Assembly: GCF_037975245.1 (NCBI RefSeq)
Contig: NC_092582.1
Span: 22,656,577-22,720,576 of the forward strand
DNA from: Apostichopus japonicus
Lineage: Eukaryota; Echinodermata; Holothuroidea; Aspidochirotida; Stichopodidae
Direction of reading: 5' to 3'
Length of the DNA: 64,000 nucleotides
A model generated the notes under the pieces. It did no database searches, had not been told where the DNA came from, and was given only the letters and a program-made list of their open reading frames with translations. The position numbers were made by a program, and so were the translations under genes. Position 1 is the first letter of the stretch, and every line of letters begins with the position of its first letter. This document shows positions 1 through 21,139 of the stretch, in pieces.

Positions 1-118
1 TAGGCAACAACGTAAGTTTAGACAACAACGTAAGTTTAGGCAACAACATGGTAAAAACAGCAGCAACAACTTTAGTTTAGACAGCAACAAACTTAGTTTA
101 GACAACGAAATAAGATTG
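1..118. repeat. Short degenerate tandem repeat at the left edge
   Basis: Roughly 20-bp units built on acaacaacgtaagtttag recur five or six times with substitutions. The array is cut by the window start, so its full length is unknown. Confidence 0.6.
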
Positions 119-566
119 CCCTTTTCGCGTTCCATAGTTATCATGCTAGCCACAATTCATTGTTGATAGCACGGAATAATTGATGATTTCATTAATTTAA
201 AAAATGAGTAAATTATATCAATAGGTGTTTGACGAAATCATCAAATCATCAACAAATAATATTGGGATCAAAAAAATTAAAACAATTGTCTCACTCTGTA
301 GTAGTTTATGAAAAGCTTATCATAAGTATTAGTTATAAGTGGCCATATCTGGCGTTGATGGAAAAAAAATACCCTCTAAAAATAACCCGATCAACAACTT
401 TCAAACAACTATACCAAGCATGCTAGCTAGTTCTCAAAGTATTTTTTTCCCGGTGCTCAGACTCATTACACCTGACGTTCGGTAGTTAGTAAGCATTAAA
501 TCCCGCGGTGCATGTTACTTCTAAACCGTGTACGTTTTTAGAATTAATCGTAAACATTATGTAGAC

Positions 567-700
567 CAGCGGTCCGCAAACTCTTGGGCCCATCGTAACC
601 CAGAACCTTCCATGAGGACTGAGTCATGATCCTCCCCCCCCCTCCCAACCCACCCTCAGATTCGACGCTCAGACTGCAGGAACTACAGTTATATGGTTAT
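567..700 (+). mobile_element. Possible hAT-type terminal fragment
   Basis: The stretch opens with CAGCGGTCCGCAAACT, which resembles the CAGnGGTnCnCAAACT ends of many hAT-derived non-autonomous elements. A C-rich run follows. I could not find the opposite terminus within 2 kb, so this is at best a truncated or very diverged copy. Confidence 0.35.
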
Positions 701-1857
701 AACTTGGTATTTAAGAAAATATCACTTAATCATATATAAGTCTATCACATAAACGGATTTTTTTCTTGGTTAATTCACTTTCGTCCCTTGTGAAGACACC
801 AAATATTTAACCTATTAAATATTTATCTAATTACTGGACGAACGGTAATTTGGACGAAACAACACAAATGGAATATGTTTATTTTGGGGGCCACGGTTTT
901 CACAAATTGTGCATCCAGTCTTACTTGGTCATCTTATCTCGATTTCTTATTCATAAGCAATTAAGCCATCGTGATACTGCAGTATGATTTATGTATCAAT
1001 TGCCCAGGCTTCTTTATATGCACTTTGCCCTTCGATTGGTGCTGAATGGGGTGTATCGGCGCAGACCGTGTGACATTGTCACCTACCGTACGTCGTCTGG
1101 GCTTCATTGCAACTTTTACGGTAGCATACGCCCATGAAAAGCCCCATTGACTTACATACTAAATCACAAAAGTAATGTGGCCTTTAAGTCTAGATAGAAG
1201 TTTTCACTAGCTAAACGCTACCCATCACCGGATAGCTGACAAATTGGCCTTTTATGGCACCATCAATTTTCCGTATCATGACCATGTAGATTTTTTGCTA
1301 TCCGAGCCGGAAGTTTTCGTCACTTGTAAACAAACCTCTTCACTCTGTGGTAAACAAATTTCCTACGCTGCTCCTGGGAGGCCTAAAGGAGTCTAAAATT
1401 GCCTCAATTGACCCAATTTTCTCACCACATGTACATCCATTCATGCTCTTCAACATGCAAGCCACAAAAAACTAGATCATGATTGATAACAGGTCACAAA
1501 AGATGTTCTCCTGCTGCTTTTTGGCACTTTTCCTGAAGAAGAACAATCGAGCGGATGGATATAGACTTTAATAGGAGTATGCCACCTTACGTCACCTTAG
1601 ACACCACACTTCAATTGGGAGTTTTGATAGATAGTTTACCCCCTCGTTATTTGTAAATCCGGAAATTATACCCATCTGAGAGGGAAGTTCTACGAAATGG
1701 AGGGATTATGCAAATCTCCGCTGTTTCAGACATATGTCAAATATGGTACCATCGTAATTTTGAAGATAATAGTTCTTGGACCTTTTACAGCCTTCAATAG
1801 AAAGATGACGGGGATATGACAAAATATTCTACATCGTATAGGCCCACTATAGTAGCC
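701..1857. other. Intergenic stretch with no recognisable feature
   Basis: AT-rich single-copy-looking DNA. I see no long open frame, RNA gene or repeat array here. Confidence 0.5.
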
Positions 1858-2395
1858 AGCCTTGCATATACCCTACAGTAAAGCTGCATTATAGCTTAAA
1901 TTGTAGCTGTATTATAGCTTATATTGAAGTTGTATTATAGCTTATAATATATTTGTATTATAGTTTATATTATAGCTGTATTATAGCTTATATTATAGCT
2001 GTATTATAGCTTGTATTATAGCTTATATTATAGCTGTATTATAGCTTGTATTATAGCTGTATTATAGCTTATATTATAGCTGTATTATAGCTTATATTAT
2101 AGCTGTATTGTAGCTTGTATTATAGCTGTATTATAGCTTATATTATAGCTGTATTGTAGCTTATATTATAGCTGTATTATAGCTTATATTATAGTTGTAT
2201 TATAGCTTATATTATAGTTGTATTATAGCTTATATTATAGTTGTATTATATCTTATATTATAGCTGTATTATAGCTTGTATTATAGCTGTATTATAGCTT
2301 ATATTATACCTGTATTATAGCTTATATTATACCTGTATTATAGCTTATATTATAGCTGTATTGTAGCTTATACTATAGTTGTATAATAGCTCATA
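1858..2395. repeat. AT-rich minisatellite, about 23-bp unit
   Basis: About 23 tandem units of the form tgtattatagcttatattatagc, with occasional shorter units and point changes. No coding potential. It is intergenic, upstream of the HYKK1 block. Confidence 0.9.
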
Positions 2396-3098
2396 TTAAG
2401 TTGTTCAAATGGTTAAGTCGGGGATTATCTTGTTTATTAATTAGACCACGTACTACTATACCGTGGTGCATTCCCCATGTTCATCATGTGCACACCTAGC
2501 TACTGTATAATATATACCTAGTACTAGAGGAGCCTATAATGTAACAAAAGCCAAGATATCTTCGTATTTATTTTTGCAGATGTTTTATGTTTATTTGTTT
2601 GAGACACTAAAGAAGGCCTATCTGCTTATTTACGATTCTGCGACATGTTTTACTATGTCCATCACTTACTTTTGGTGAAAAAAGTTAAAATTTCATACTG
2701 CACAGAAACATAATTTTCCAATGTGAAATTACGTAGCACCATGTATCTGCATAAGTGCCTAACCTTTGTCCATATAAAGTATTGATGTTGTATAGATTTG
2801 TATTATGGAGATTTGAACAGCAGTCATATTGGGCAAGTGAGTTTTGCGTTTTGGCGAGTAGATTTTTAGTCACGGTCGCCAAATAGCGAGTACTTTTAAA
2901 CACTTTTCGGAGTCGAGGCCTGAAACCTTTAAAACATGATTTCTCATAGCAGAAATCAAGGACACTTTTCATACATGATATACGGATTTGCCATATTGAG
3001 TACAAGAATCCTGTTGCTTGTGAGGTCAAGTCTAATTTGAGGTCATCAGAGGTCAACCTTAAAAACCTTTTTATATGATATCTTACGATGGGAACCGT
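2396..3098. other. Intergenic stretch without a supported gene
   Basis: A 123-codon minus-strand frame (2685-3056) is open here, but it has no recognisable domain, homologue or splice context, so I do not call it a gene. Confidence 0.45.
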
Positions 3099-3336
3099 GG
3101 ATACTTCTCATACTATTGTGTGTGTGGATGCATCACATTGAGTACAAGACCCCTAATGTTGTTGGTGGAGGTGTGTATTGCCAGGTACAGTAGACTGACC
3201 TGTGTGAATCATGCCATAGTATTATTGCACATCAAAATTGATATCGTGACAGCTATTTCTGGCTAACTTCAAGCAGAAGTCTAGTGCAATGAAGTCATCG
3301 AAACCTCAATGCATTTTGCATTCTGCCGGGTTCAAG
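3099..3336. repeat. Block P, copy 1: segment repeated upstream of TC2
   Basis: This segment is matched in the same orientation at 35008-35252, with many substitutions and small indels. Both copies share catcacattgagtacaagac and a later tctagtgcaatgaag. No open frame explains the conservation. It continues directly into block Q (3348-3680). Confidence 0.8.
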
Positions 3337-3347
3337 TTGTTGTCAAG

Positions 3348-3680
3348 ATTTCAAGCCGTTCCAAATCTTCACACGCTGTTTATGAGTGGTCATAGCTAAA
3401 CCTCTCCGCCGTTTTGGTTCAAATTGCCATGTACCGGTGCTTAAACGAGTTCTGACACTGGACACCGGAACCTTACAAATAAATAAATCCTGTTTTTTTT
3501 TTGTAACATCACCGGAAATCAGGAAGTACTTCAATACGTGATACGTACGTATAGCCTACACTGGTTCGATAATGCTGTAACGTTAATATGATTATAACCT
3601 GTCATTAGCGTGCAGTGCCAACATCAGAACAACAGAGAGGATTATAAAAGAAGGTAAAATAATTACAGTTACCATAAACT
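3348..3680. repeat. Block Q, left copy: direct repeat flanking HYKK1
   Basis: About 330 bp, matched at roughly 90% or better in the same orientation at 9746-10075. Both copies start with atttcaagccgttcc and end near aattacagtta. The pair brackets the inverted HYKK1 block, so it could be a duplicated target or a duplicated upstream region of TC1. Confidence 0.88.
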
Positions 3681-3739
3681 TATTCTACCATACTATCGTA
3701 TTGTAATATTATTTGGGGCAGTACAAATGCTTCTAGAAT

Positions 3740-4245
3740 TTCTTTATCCTCCAAAAACAGGCCATTCCTTCTGTATTAATCATTTCTCGATTCCACCTTT
3801 TAGACTCACTTCCTCGTAACACAGTGTCCGTTTCCAAAGACCTAAACTCTGGAATTCACTCCATGTTATTAATTGTCTCTCAAATATTACTTTTAATATT
3901 TCTTACAAGTGCCTTGTCCATTAACATCATTTTAGTACCAATAATGTGTGACTATAACAGTTTCTTAGTTCTGTTTTAGCCTTTTTCACCTTAAATAGCT
4001 GTGACCCCTTTCTATGTGGTATTTTACTCGCTCTTCACCTCTTTCTCTATCTCTGTCTCTTGTGTCATTGTTTCATAGTAAGGCGTATTTGTATTTTGTA
4101 AAGTACGTTCACATTTATAAGTTTTTTGTGGACTTTCCTCAGTCTTTTTCCTGTTGAAGTTATCATCGTCTGTGTATTATCATATTGCTGATTTCAAAAG
4201 TGACTGAAATAAAGTTCTTTGAACGAACGAACGAACGAACGAACA
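3740..4245 (+). mobile_element. 3' end of a non-LTR retrotransposon (decayed)
   Basis: Around 3800-3930 one frame reads like the C-terminal end of a LINE ORF2, including KLWNSL preceded by RFQRP, with an internal stop. A non-coding stretch follows, then actgaaataaagttctttg and a tail of six GAAC units, the usual simple-repeat tail of such elements. The last 80 bp are shared with the far arm of the inverted duplication, so the retrotransposon end sits at the duplication boundary. Confidence 0.6.
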
Positions 4246-4871
4246 AATTAATAATTAATTAATTAATTAATTTTATTGTCGCTGTTAACATACCATGTGT
4301 GTCAACCTATTGCAAGTCGTGTTTCGATAACACCTACTTTACTTAATGTTCACATACGAACGAATGCATGAATGAAATTATATATCAAAAATATATATTT
4401 CAAAAAAAAGAAGTAGAACATACACGCAGACTTTTGAGTTTCTAGAATGAAACCCTTCGAAGTTACATAGGTCCGTTACAAACGATTTCAAGAACAACAA
4501 GTTATTTGTCATACTCCAAAAAGTTTATTACCTGCAATACTTTCAATTGTTAAATTCAAACGAATATAATCCTCAAACTATGAGCAAAATATTTAGAAGG
4601 GTTTCTATAAGCAAAACGGACATGATAGTATTCTTTTCTATATCTTAATTGCTACATTATCTGGCACTTGCTATTATCAGTACAGTTATTCAGATATCAG
4701 CCATCGCGGTAACCATCGGCTACCATTGTTGGCCAACGCTTATAACAGCGGTTATCAATGGTAACCACTGGTTAATCAAATTTCTAACAAACAGGCAACT
4801 AAAAAGACAATGTTTTGTTAAGAAAATGAAAGTGGCAGGGGTTTCTCGTAGATGCCTCCGACAACAATGTA

Positions 4872-4938
4872 AATGCAAAAAATACTTGTTATTTTGAAAT
4901 ACTGTATTATTATGTAATATATATATATATATATATAG

Positions 4939-4983
<45 letters not shown>

Positions 4984-5091
4984 AAAAATGCAAAAAATAC
5001 TTGTTATTTTGAAATACTGTATAATTATGTAATATATATATATATATATATAGTTATAGTTATATATAGTTATATATATATATAGTTATAG

Positions 5092-5131
<40 letters not shown>
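4872..5131. repeat. TA arrays with a duplicated 70-bp flank
   Basis: The segment around 4872-4940 (ending in a TA run) is repeated almost exactly at 4984-5052, followed by interrupted TA/TATAGT runs to 5131. It lies in the 3' flank of HYKK1. Confidence 0.75.
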
Positions 5132-5134
<3 letters not shown>

Positions 5135-5454
5135 CAGCTTATGAGTATTTATCATTACTTTCGTATAAGTCACTTGTAACCATTGACCGTATCATCAGTG
5201 GTATATACTTGTTTTCATATGTATCTTATCTGAAATAAACCAAATTCTGTGTGTTATTTGTATAATGATGTGTTTAATAACTTGATTTTTATTACAATTT
5301 GGAATGAATTGTTAAATTATTTGTCCACGGTTAGTCTCAATAATTATACTTCACTGTTCGAGTATACTTATCATAACTTCTGAATTCTTCATTATTAAAC
5401 TAGTCATGCAACTTGCTGAGATGGACATGTTACGTCAACACGATTCGTTCCTCT

Positions 5455-6768
5455 TTACTGAACATTCCAACATTTGTAGCTGGCATCCTTGCCACGACTC
5501 CACATTTGCTCTAGAGCGTCCCATCCTCTCACCTGACTAAATACGACGTACTCATCTTGATGCTTTGCATAATGGTACAGACCGTACACCAACGATTGTG
5601 CAAACCTGGCTGCTACACAATAATACAGACAATCTCTCTCGATTTGAGTGAGCTGACAGTGTTTAGTGTATCCTCTAAGAAACAACATGGCGGCTTTATC
5701 CGTGTCTGGTACTTTACATTGAAGAATGTACATAATGGCGATACCGACATCAAATACTCTGTAGCTGTAACAAATGTGTTCAAAATCAATGATACCAGAC
5801 ACACGGATCTCATCCTTGCTGTTTGGTAGCGGTACGGAAGCTAGTACGTTTACATCGTTGTAGTCGCCGTGAATTATAGCTGCCAAAAAAAAAATATTGA
5901 CATGAATGCTAAAGTTGTCTAAATAATCAATTATCAGTTTATCTTAACTTAAAAACACCTTTTATCAGGTAAACATGTCACGACATTGCGTATTAAACGT
6001 AGGCCACAAACATCAACTACAGAGAATATTGAGATGTGATCATTAATCAATTTGTTCTAGCAATGTCTTTTTTTTCTTTGGTCGTTTTTGAAACGGAAAG
6101 GTATACAGTGTAATATAATACTTACCCTCTGTTAACCTGTTTCGGTTGGTAAGTACATGCCTGTCAAAGCTATCTATGACACTTTGAATGGTATGTACTC
6201 TTCGTGGATCGTTCACAAAATTGAGCCAGTTCGTCACGTAACTCAGTCGCATCAATGACCATGGATTATTGTCCCCTTTCTCCTTTAAGCAGCCGTAGTC
6301 CAGTTTGATACCCTGCAATGGAAATATTCGGGGGTAATGTCCACATTTAGTGCAAAATGAAACCAGCATGCTAATGCACTACAACGTCCAAAGTCTGAAA
6401 GATGAGCTGTACAAGGAGGTTGTTATACCCTAACGATTTCCTGGGTACAGTAGGCCTACTAAAAGGCATTGTTTCTTCGTTATTTCTGACCTCAAATTTG
6501 GTTTTTATGTAGGACATTCGGCACCAAAGCCGAACAGTAATATACTCTTTGTATAGTTTACTTATGATGAGGTTGTCTGCCTTTAAACAATGCTTTCCTT
6601 CCCATAATGTATTGTTGGGTGTATGATCGACATTGGACCTTCGATCGACGACGGGGAAATTGGTATACGAATACAGAAATGTGTGGCCACTATAGATGAT
6701 CATATATCTGTTGATATAACAACGCGGCAACAAATTTATTACGGAATTCTTAAATGTCCCTAAAGACT

Positions 6769-6848
<80 letters not shown>

Positions 6849-6877
6849 ATATATATATATATATGTATATGTATATC

Positions 6878-6914
<37 letters not shown>

Positions 6915-6919
6915 GTATA

Positions 6920-7004
<85 letters not shown>

Positions 7005-9367
7005 AATTACTTGAAATATTAGATGCATCCTTCCGAGGTGTTCTCCCATCTCTTCAAAGATATGATCAGGGAGAACGTCAAGATCGTGTATGGTCACCCC
7101 TGGTATGTAAGTCAAGAGGTGGACTGCAAAGGTATCTTTTAGACTCCCAATTTCTGAGACTGATTTACGTTTACAAATATTTGCTGTAGGAATGCCAGAC
7201 AATACTCCTGAATCAAATCAAATAAGAAAATCGAAATGACTTGAAAATCATGTTAGAAAAGTAAATGTATAGTGTTAGTGTTTCTTAGCGAGACGTTATC
7301 CTCGAAGGCGTGTAAAGCGATATTCTTTGTCAGCACCCGATTCTCATGGATTTATCAGTTAAAATTGGTAAACGTGAATACCCGTTGGTCAGTTAAAACT
7401 GGTCTGTGTTAACAATTTCCTTCACATGTTTTATATTTATGACCATGCAGTTGCGACTGAGGACTTTCAAATAGAAAATACTAAGCACCCTATCATATGC
7501 ATAATGATTGACCGGACTGACCAGACTACTTTAAAGGTTTCGCCAATAATCTCGTCCACATTTTAACAGAAAGTAGATAACACTTGACTGCAAAAGCGTA
7601 AACTCTGCAATTAGAACCATCTTTACAAGGTAAACTTACTAGTCAAACATAGGAACAGTTGTTTAGACTCCTAACCATTCATTACTTGAAACAGCCTTTG
7701 AGTAATGAATTCGTAATTTTTCAACAGTAGCATCTACTGACAGATCTAACATGTGCTACGGTGTTATATAACACACTTCAGTTTATACTGACTAACAGTT
7801 GTCTCTTATTCACAGTACAAACTGATCAAGCAATGTACATTGAGGGTTGCCAGTTGTAAATGCGTCCCCAATGTCTCACACTCGAGTTTGTTACATATGG
7901 GTTAGCCTCGTTTTCCTAATAAGTTGACAAGTTAAGAAAGCAACTAGTTGTACTGTTAATTTTACGATTATGAACCTTTGACATGTTCAAATGGGTTGTC
8001 ATATCGCACCCGATACTCATAGCTAGTACAGTAACTACTGTTCATGTTCCACAACCGTGCATCAGTAACTACTGCGCTGTGTTCGTAACACGGTAACATG
8101 TGTTGCAGGTGGCACAGTAATTACTGCAAAGCTGTTACACGTTCCCATGTAAGACAAAGAACTGCGCGACTGGACAAGGAGTCTATGAGTATTTGACGTG
8201 GTAAACTATTACTATATTAAGGCCTAATTTAGACGTAGAGCTACTCATAAGGCTAATCTAGGTTCCCTCTCCCCCACCTTAGGTCCCGTTTTGTAAATCT
8301 GTTTTGTATCTATTTGAGACTTGCACACTATCACCTGTCCGTGAAGAATGTTTCACTCAAATACGATTAGAAAAAAGTTAGGCTACCATCTGAATCTTGC
8401 ATACAGTATAAAACTAGGGAGTAGTCTTCGTTACCCAGCCGCCGCGCATTTTCACCTTTCGGACTCTTAGTTCAACGTGTAACAGCTTTGCAGTAATTAC
8501 TGTGCCACCTGTAACACATGTTACCGTGTCGCGAACACAGCGCAGTAGTTACTGATGCACGGTTGTGGAACATGAACAGTAGTTACTGTACTAGCTATGA
8601 GTATCGGGTGCATATCTACCTTTTTGTTACAAAAAATAAAGTTTGTTTTGATACCCGACAGAGAATAGTTGATTCCTGAACCAGCTATAACTTTCATGTT
8701 GGTCAGCACTGTAGATACGATGCCCAATTCTCTGACAAATCTAGCCTCTATCTAACCACAAATAATAGATGCTCAAATATGTGTGGAAGACGAATCTTGT
8801 TCCATTGACTTAAAACAAGTACTTTGACTTTTAGTAGGATATAATTTCGTATTCATATCCTTTGCGATAAAAAGGGTTAGGCTATATGATGCTGTTGTTG
8901 CAAGTACAGATATATTCATTTCAAGAGAAATTGGTTGAACCACGGACTGGAACAAACTAATTAGCGTTGACAAGAAAGTATACAAAATGTGGTCTTCATA
9001 GCTTACCTGGACTGACCGATGGTGTAAGTTTCGTAAATTCTTGTAGCTGAAATAGGTCACCCTTGACTGTAGGTATAACCTCGGGACATGGGAAACCTTT
9101 TTGCTTCAATATTTCCATGACATTGTTGGTAGCTGACAAAGCAGGCGTTTGGTTGTTTAAAGCAGAGTTGAATACTTTGAATACATAAGGTAATCTCTTT
9201 CCTTCAACATTCACAGTTTCGATGTAAAAATTCTGTCCATCGTAGGAATCAAAATGTTTGATTTCCACTACCGAAAGCTGATAGTGTTCCTTTACATATG
9301 CTATCACTTGCTCCGGGCAGAGAAACGGTTGACCGCAATCGAATGCATTAAATTCCATACCTTCCAT
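5455..9367 (-). CDS. HYKK: Hydroxylysine kinase-like protein, copy 1
   Basis: Minus-strand gene of four coding exons: 9367-9007, 7207-7011, 6312-6126 and 5879-5455 (361+197+187+425 nt = 389 aa plus stop), all with GT-AG introns and compatible phases. The family (APH-like fold; also called AGPHD1) phosphorylates 5-hydroxy-L-lysine using GTP in the cytosol. Visible family marks are SYDGQN near residue 41, a lysine in YVFKVF near 64 (nucleotide binding), the catalytic loop HGDYNDVN near 252-259, and the metal-binding aspartate in IIDFEH near 280. Length is close to the human protein (about 373 aa). It differs from copy 2 at about 23 residues, mostly in exons 2 and 3, with no frameshift or stop. 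It is divergent from TC1. The ATG starts [11 protein letters not shown] and has no competing upstream in-frame start. A polyadenylation signal (AATAAA on the minus strand) lies at 5288-5293. Confidence 0.9.
6769..7004. repeat. TA microsatellite in HYKK1 intron 2
   Basis: About 235 bp of (TA)n with GTATA and TTATA interruptions, starting 7 bp inside the intron, close to the splice donor at 7010. Copy 2 has only about 40 bp of TA at the matching place (31156-31193), so the array has expanded here or shrunk there. Confidence 0.95.
8006..8611. mobile_element. 606-bp foldback element in HYKK1 intron 1
   Basis: The element starts with GCACCCGATACTC and ends with its reverse complement. The terminal inverted repeats are about 138 bp long (8006-8143 and 8474-8611) with only a few mismatches. 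It is flanked by ATATC on both sides (8001-8005 and 8612-8616). The other HYKK copy has the empty site, with a single CATATC at the matching position (rc near 30195-30205), which proves insertion. The core has no coding frame, so it is non-autonomous. Short palindromes such as CAGTAACTACTG recur within the arms. Confidence 0.93.
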
Positions 9368-9745
9368 GATATCATTTAAAACTGGAGTCGTAGCAAGTTC
9401 TGAACTAGTGAAAGTTGATTATGAAAATCACTGTTCGAATATATTAGTAACATGTAAAACGAGTCATGAATATTCTTAGCAGTTAGGAATTCTCAGTTAT
9501 TTGCGTCTGCAGAGATCTTGTTGAAAGGTTCGATGAAACAGGATCCTCGTACTTCTATTCCGATTTTTTTTAAACATCATGCAACCACGGTTTGGTGTTG
9601 TTTATAATGCATAATGCTATTACGCTAATCATTTATGCATATTAATCCCGACGTAATTGTACTATAAATCCATTTCGAGAAGGCGAGGTAGAGGGAGAGG
9701 GAGAGGTGGAGAAAGAGAAGGTTTTTCCTCAAGTTAGACATATAA

Positions 9746-10075
9746 ATTTCAAGCCGTTCCCGGAATGTTCACACGCTGTTTATGGGAGGTCATAGATATC
9801 CCTCTGCGCCGTTTTGGTTCAAATTGCCATGTACCAGCTGAAACAAGTCTCTGACACTGGATACCGGAACCTTACAAGTAAATATATCCTGCTTTTCTTG
9901 TAACATCACGGAAATCAGGAAGTACTTCAGTACGTGATACGTAGGTATAGCCTACACTGGTTCGATAATGCTGTAACGTTAATATGATTATAACCTGTCA
10001 TTAGCGTGCAGTGCCAACATCAGAACAACAGAGAGGATAATAAAAGAAGGTAAAATAATTACAGTTATCATAAAT
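9746..10075. repeat. Block Q, right copy: direct repeat flanking HYKK1
   Basis: Same orientation and near-identical over long stretches to 3348-3680, for example the shared run through tagcctacactggttcg and onward. It lies upstream of TC1 and closes the HYKK1 block. Confidence 0.88.
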
Positions 10076-10401
10076 TTGAAGCATTTTCGACTTCTATGGT
10101 TTCTTTTTGCATTATCCACTATGGATAATTAGTTTTAATGCATTGAAACATATACCGTGTTACTGATCAGATTGTGTGATTTCAGAGACTCGATGTGTGT
10201 ATGATATAGACTGGGTAGACTCAATTCAAGTCACAGGATTTTCATAAATTATATATGACAATAAAATAATTTGGCAGTGTTGAAAGTTTACGGTAAGAAA
10301 ATATTGTTTTAACTTTGGTTTATTTATTGATAAAACTACATATTATATTAACGCATTCGTTTCTTAGTTTAACAGATCTAATACGAAACCCGTTCGAAGT
10401 T

Positions 10402-10773
<372 letters not shown>

Positions 10774-10931
10774 GGTGGAAGTAAAAGACTCCATGGAGTT
10801 CATGGGTCCATCAATGAAATGAAAAGCCGTCGATCTAACACCTAATGCATGTTCACATTTAATCACCACATAATTACACACCTTATTGTTTCACTCATCT
10901 TTCGCTTTTGTTTTCCTTTCAGGACATCGCC

Positions 10932-19882
<8,951 letters not shown>

Positions 19883-20218
19883 AAACTTCGTGACAAACTA
19901 TCCATTACAAACCAGAACCAAAACCAAACAAAAATATTTTTTTTAAAATCTATTGACATTATCATTAAAATCTTTAATATATTTTACTATACTACTATCG
20001 ATCCTTTCTTTGGGTCTATTTTCATGGAGGTGACGTCACATAAATTCCGTATCATTTAGTCAATTTCTTGTCAAGGTTTACAGCTAGGTTGGCAGGTTTC
20101 TAAGGTACACGTTGTATGCTACAGTAAGATACAAAATTTACATATTCAAAATTTGACCAATCAGACTGAGCGACATATTGACCATCAATCATCATGCTCT
20201 CGTTATCTCGTTATTATA

Positions 20219-20380
20219 CAAATAATAAATGGTTATGAGTGCGATAGTGCAAATATTTCATGAGTTGGAAGATGGAATGTTCCATTCAACTCGGCTGCGC
20301 CTCGTTGAATGGAACAAATTACATCTTTCAACTCATGAAATATTTGCACTATTGCACGAATGGAAACCATTTATTATTTG
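20219..20380. repeat. 162-bp near-perfect hairpin
   Basis: Left arm 20219-20290 and right arm about 20304-20380 are reverse complements with few mismatches. Both start with caaataataaatgg, and they surround a 13-nt loop tcggctgcgcctc. It lies 340 bp downstream of the TC1 stop codon, possibly within its 3' untranslated region. A foldback transposon remnant is likeliest; a hairpin RNA source cannot be excluded. Confidence 0.88.
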
Positions 20381-21008
20381 TTTTATACAACACCTTCAAA
20401 TTTGGATATAATTGGATGTAAAATGCACTCATGCAACAGATTGTTTTGAACAGACAGGTTTCTCTGCTCTCTTACCATTGAAAAAAGTGCTATCAAAAAA
20501 GTATAACACATGGTTCTATTTCATAGAGTGCAATAGAGCGGATTTTGCATGCAATCGACGAGCAATTGACCAATCAAATGGCCGGAATATAATTAGGCGT
20601 TGTATAATGAGGTATTATACTGCCTATATAAAATGACCCCTGGAAGGTCTCATTAATGGGGCAGGGGGTGAGGAACAAATCAAAGAAAAGTATGATAGAT
20701 ATGTTCAAATGAACATTTTTAGTTTACATTTAGAAGTTACGTTTCCTTGTAGCTACAGCCTTGTTACGTAACTCTTGCCATACGTTCGGTCTGTTTGCAT
20801 TTGCATTTGTATACTTCGAACTTTCATATTTGGGGAAGGCAGTATTATAATGGGACGAAAAGAAGGCTGGGTGGTGGTGGGGGGGGGGGCAAAAGGTTGT
20901 GGTTACTTGTGAGCATGCTTACATCATTTTCAATGTAATAAACAACGGCTAACTCTCAATTTAACTTCTTTCTTTTCTGTTTTTGACTCACTTTTGGTTT
21001 CCTGAAAG

Positions 21009-21139
21009 GGAAAAATATGGAGTCACTCTTACCGACCTTCCAAACTTGGGGGTGGCAACATGATATTGACAACAACGCGGATCGCAAAGTCGGTAACTAC
21101 TATCTGTTTATAGCTCCATGGTCCAACACGGCAGCATAG
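21009..21139 (+). CDS. Possible alternative last exon of TC1
   Basis: A pyrimidine-rich tract (ttctttcttttctg ... tttcctgaaag) ends in AG at 21007-21008. The following 131 nt are open in exactly the phase that the TC1 exon ending at 19568 needs. They encode 42 residues and a TAG. The reading shows ESLLPTFQTWGWQHDID, then NYYLFIAPW, loosely parallel to the regular last exon (EGLFPSDDE, then VYIFIL). An AATAAA at about 20936 could end the regular transcript before this exon. It may be an alternative terminal exon, a decayed duplicated exon, or chance; no comparable exon is seen after TC2. Confidence 0.4.

Larger units (their letters stand above)
4163..9684 (-). repeat. Inverted duplication, arm 1 (carries HYKK1)
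   Basis: This block is the reverse complement of 29126-34157, including exons, introns and both flanks. Differences include a 606-bp foldback insertion in intron 1 (8006-8611), a long TA array in intron 2, and a short GAAC tail where the other arm has about 590 bp. The outer edge lies in a retrotransposon 3' end. The inner edge lies at about 9684, just before a GA-rich run. Confidence 0.92.

Noticed and set aside
2685-3056. 123-codon minus-strand frame
   Set aside because: No recognisable motif, no splice context and composition like the surrounding non-coding DNA.
6754-7202. YIYI-rich frame continuous with HYKK1 exon 2
   Set aside because: The coding part ends at the splice donor at 7010; the rest is the TA array in the intron. 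Other TA-array frames were rejected likewise.
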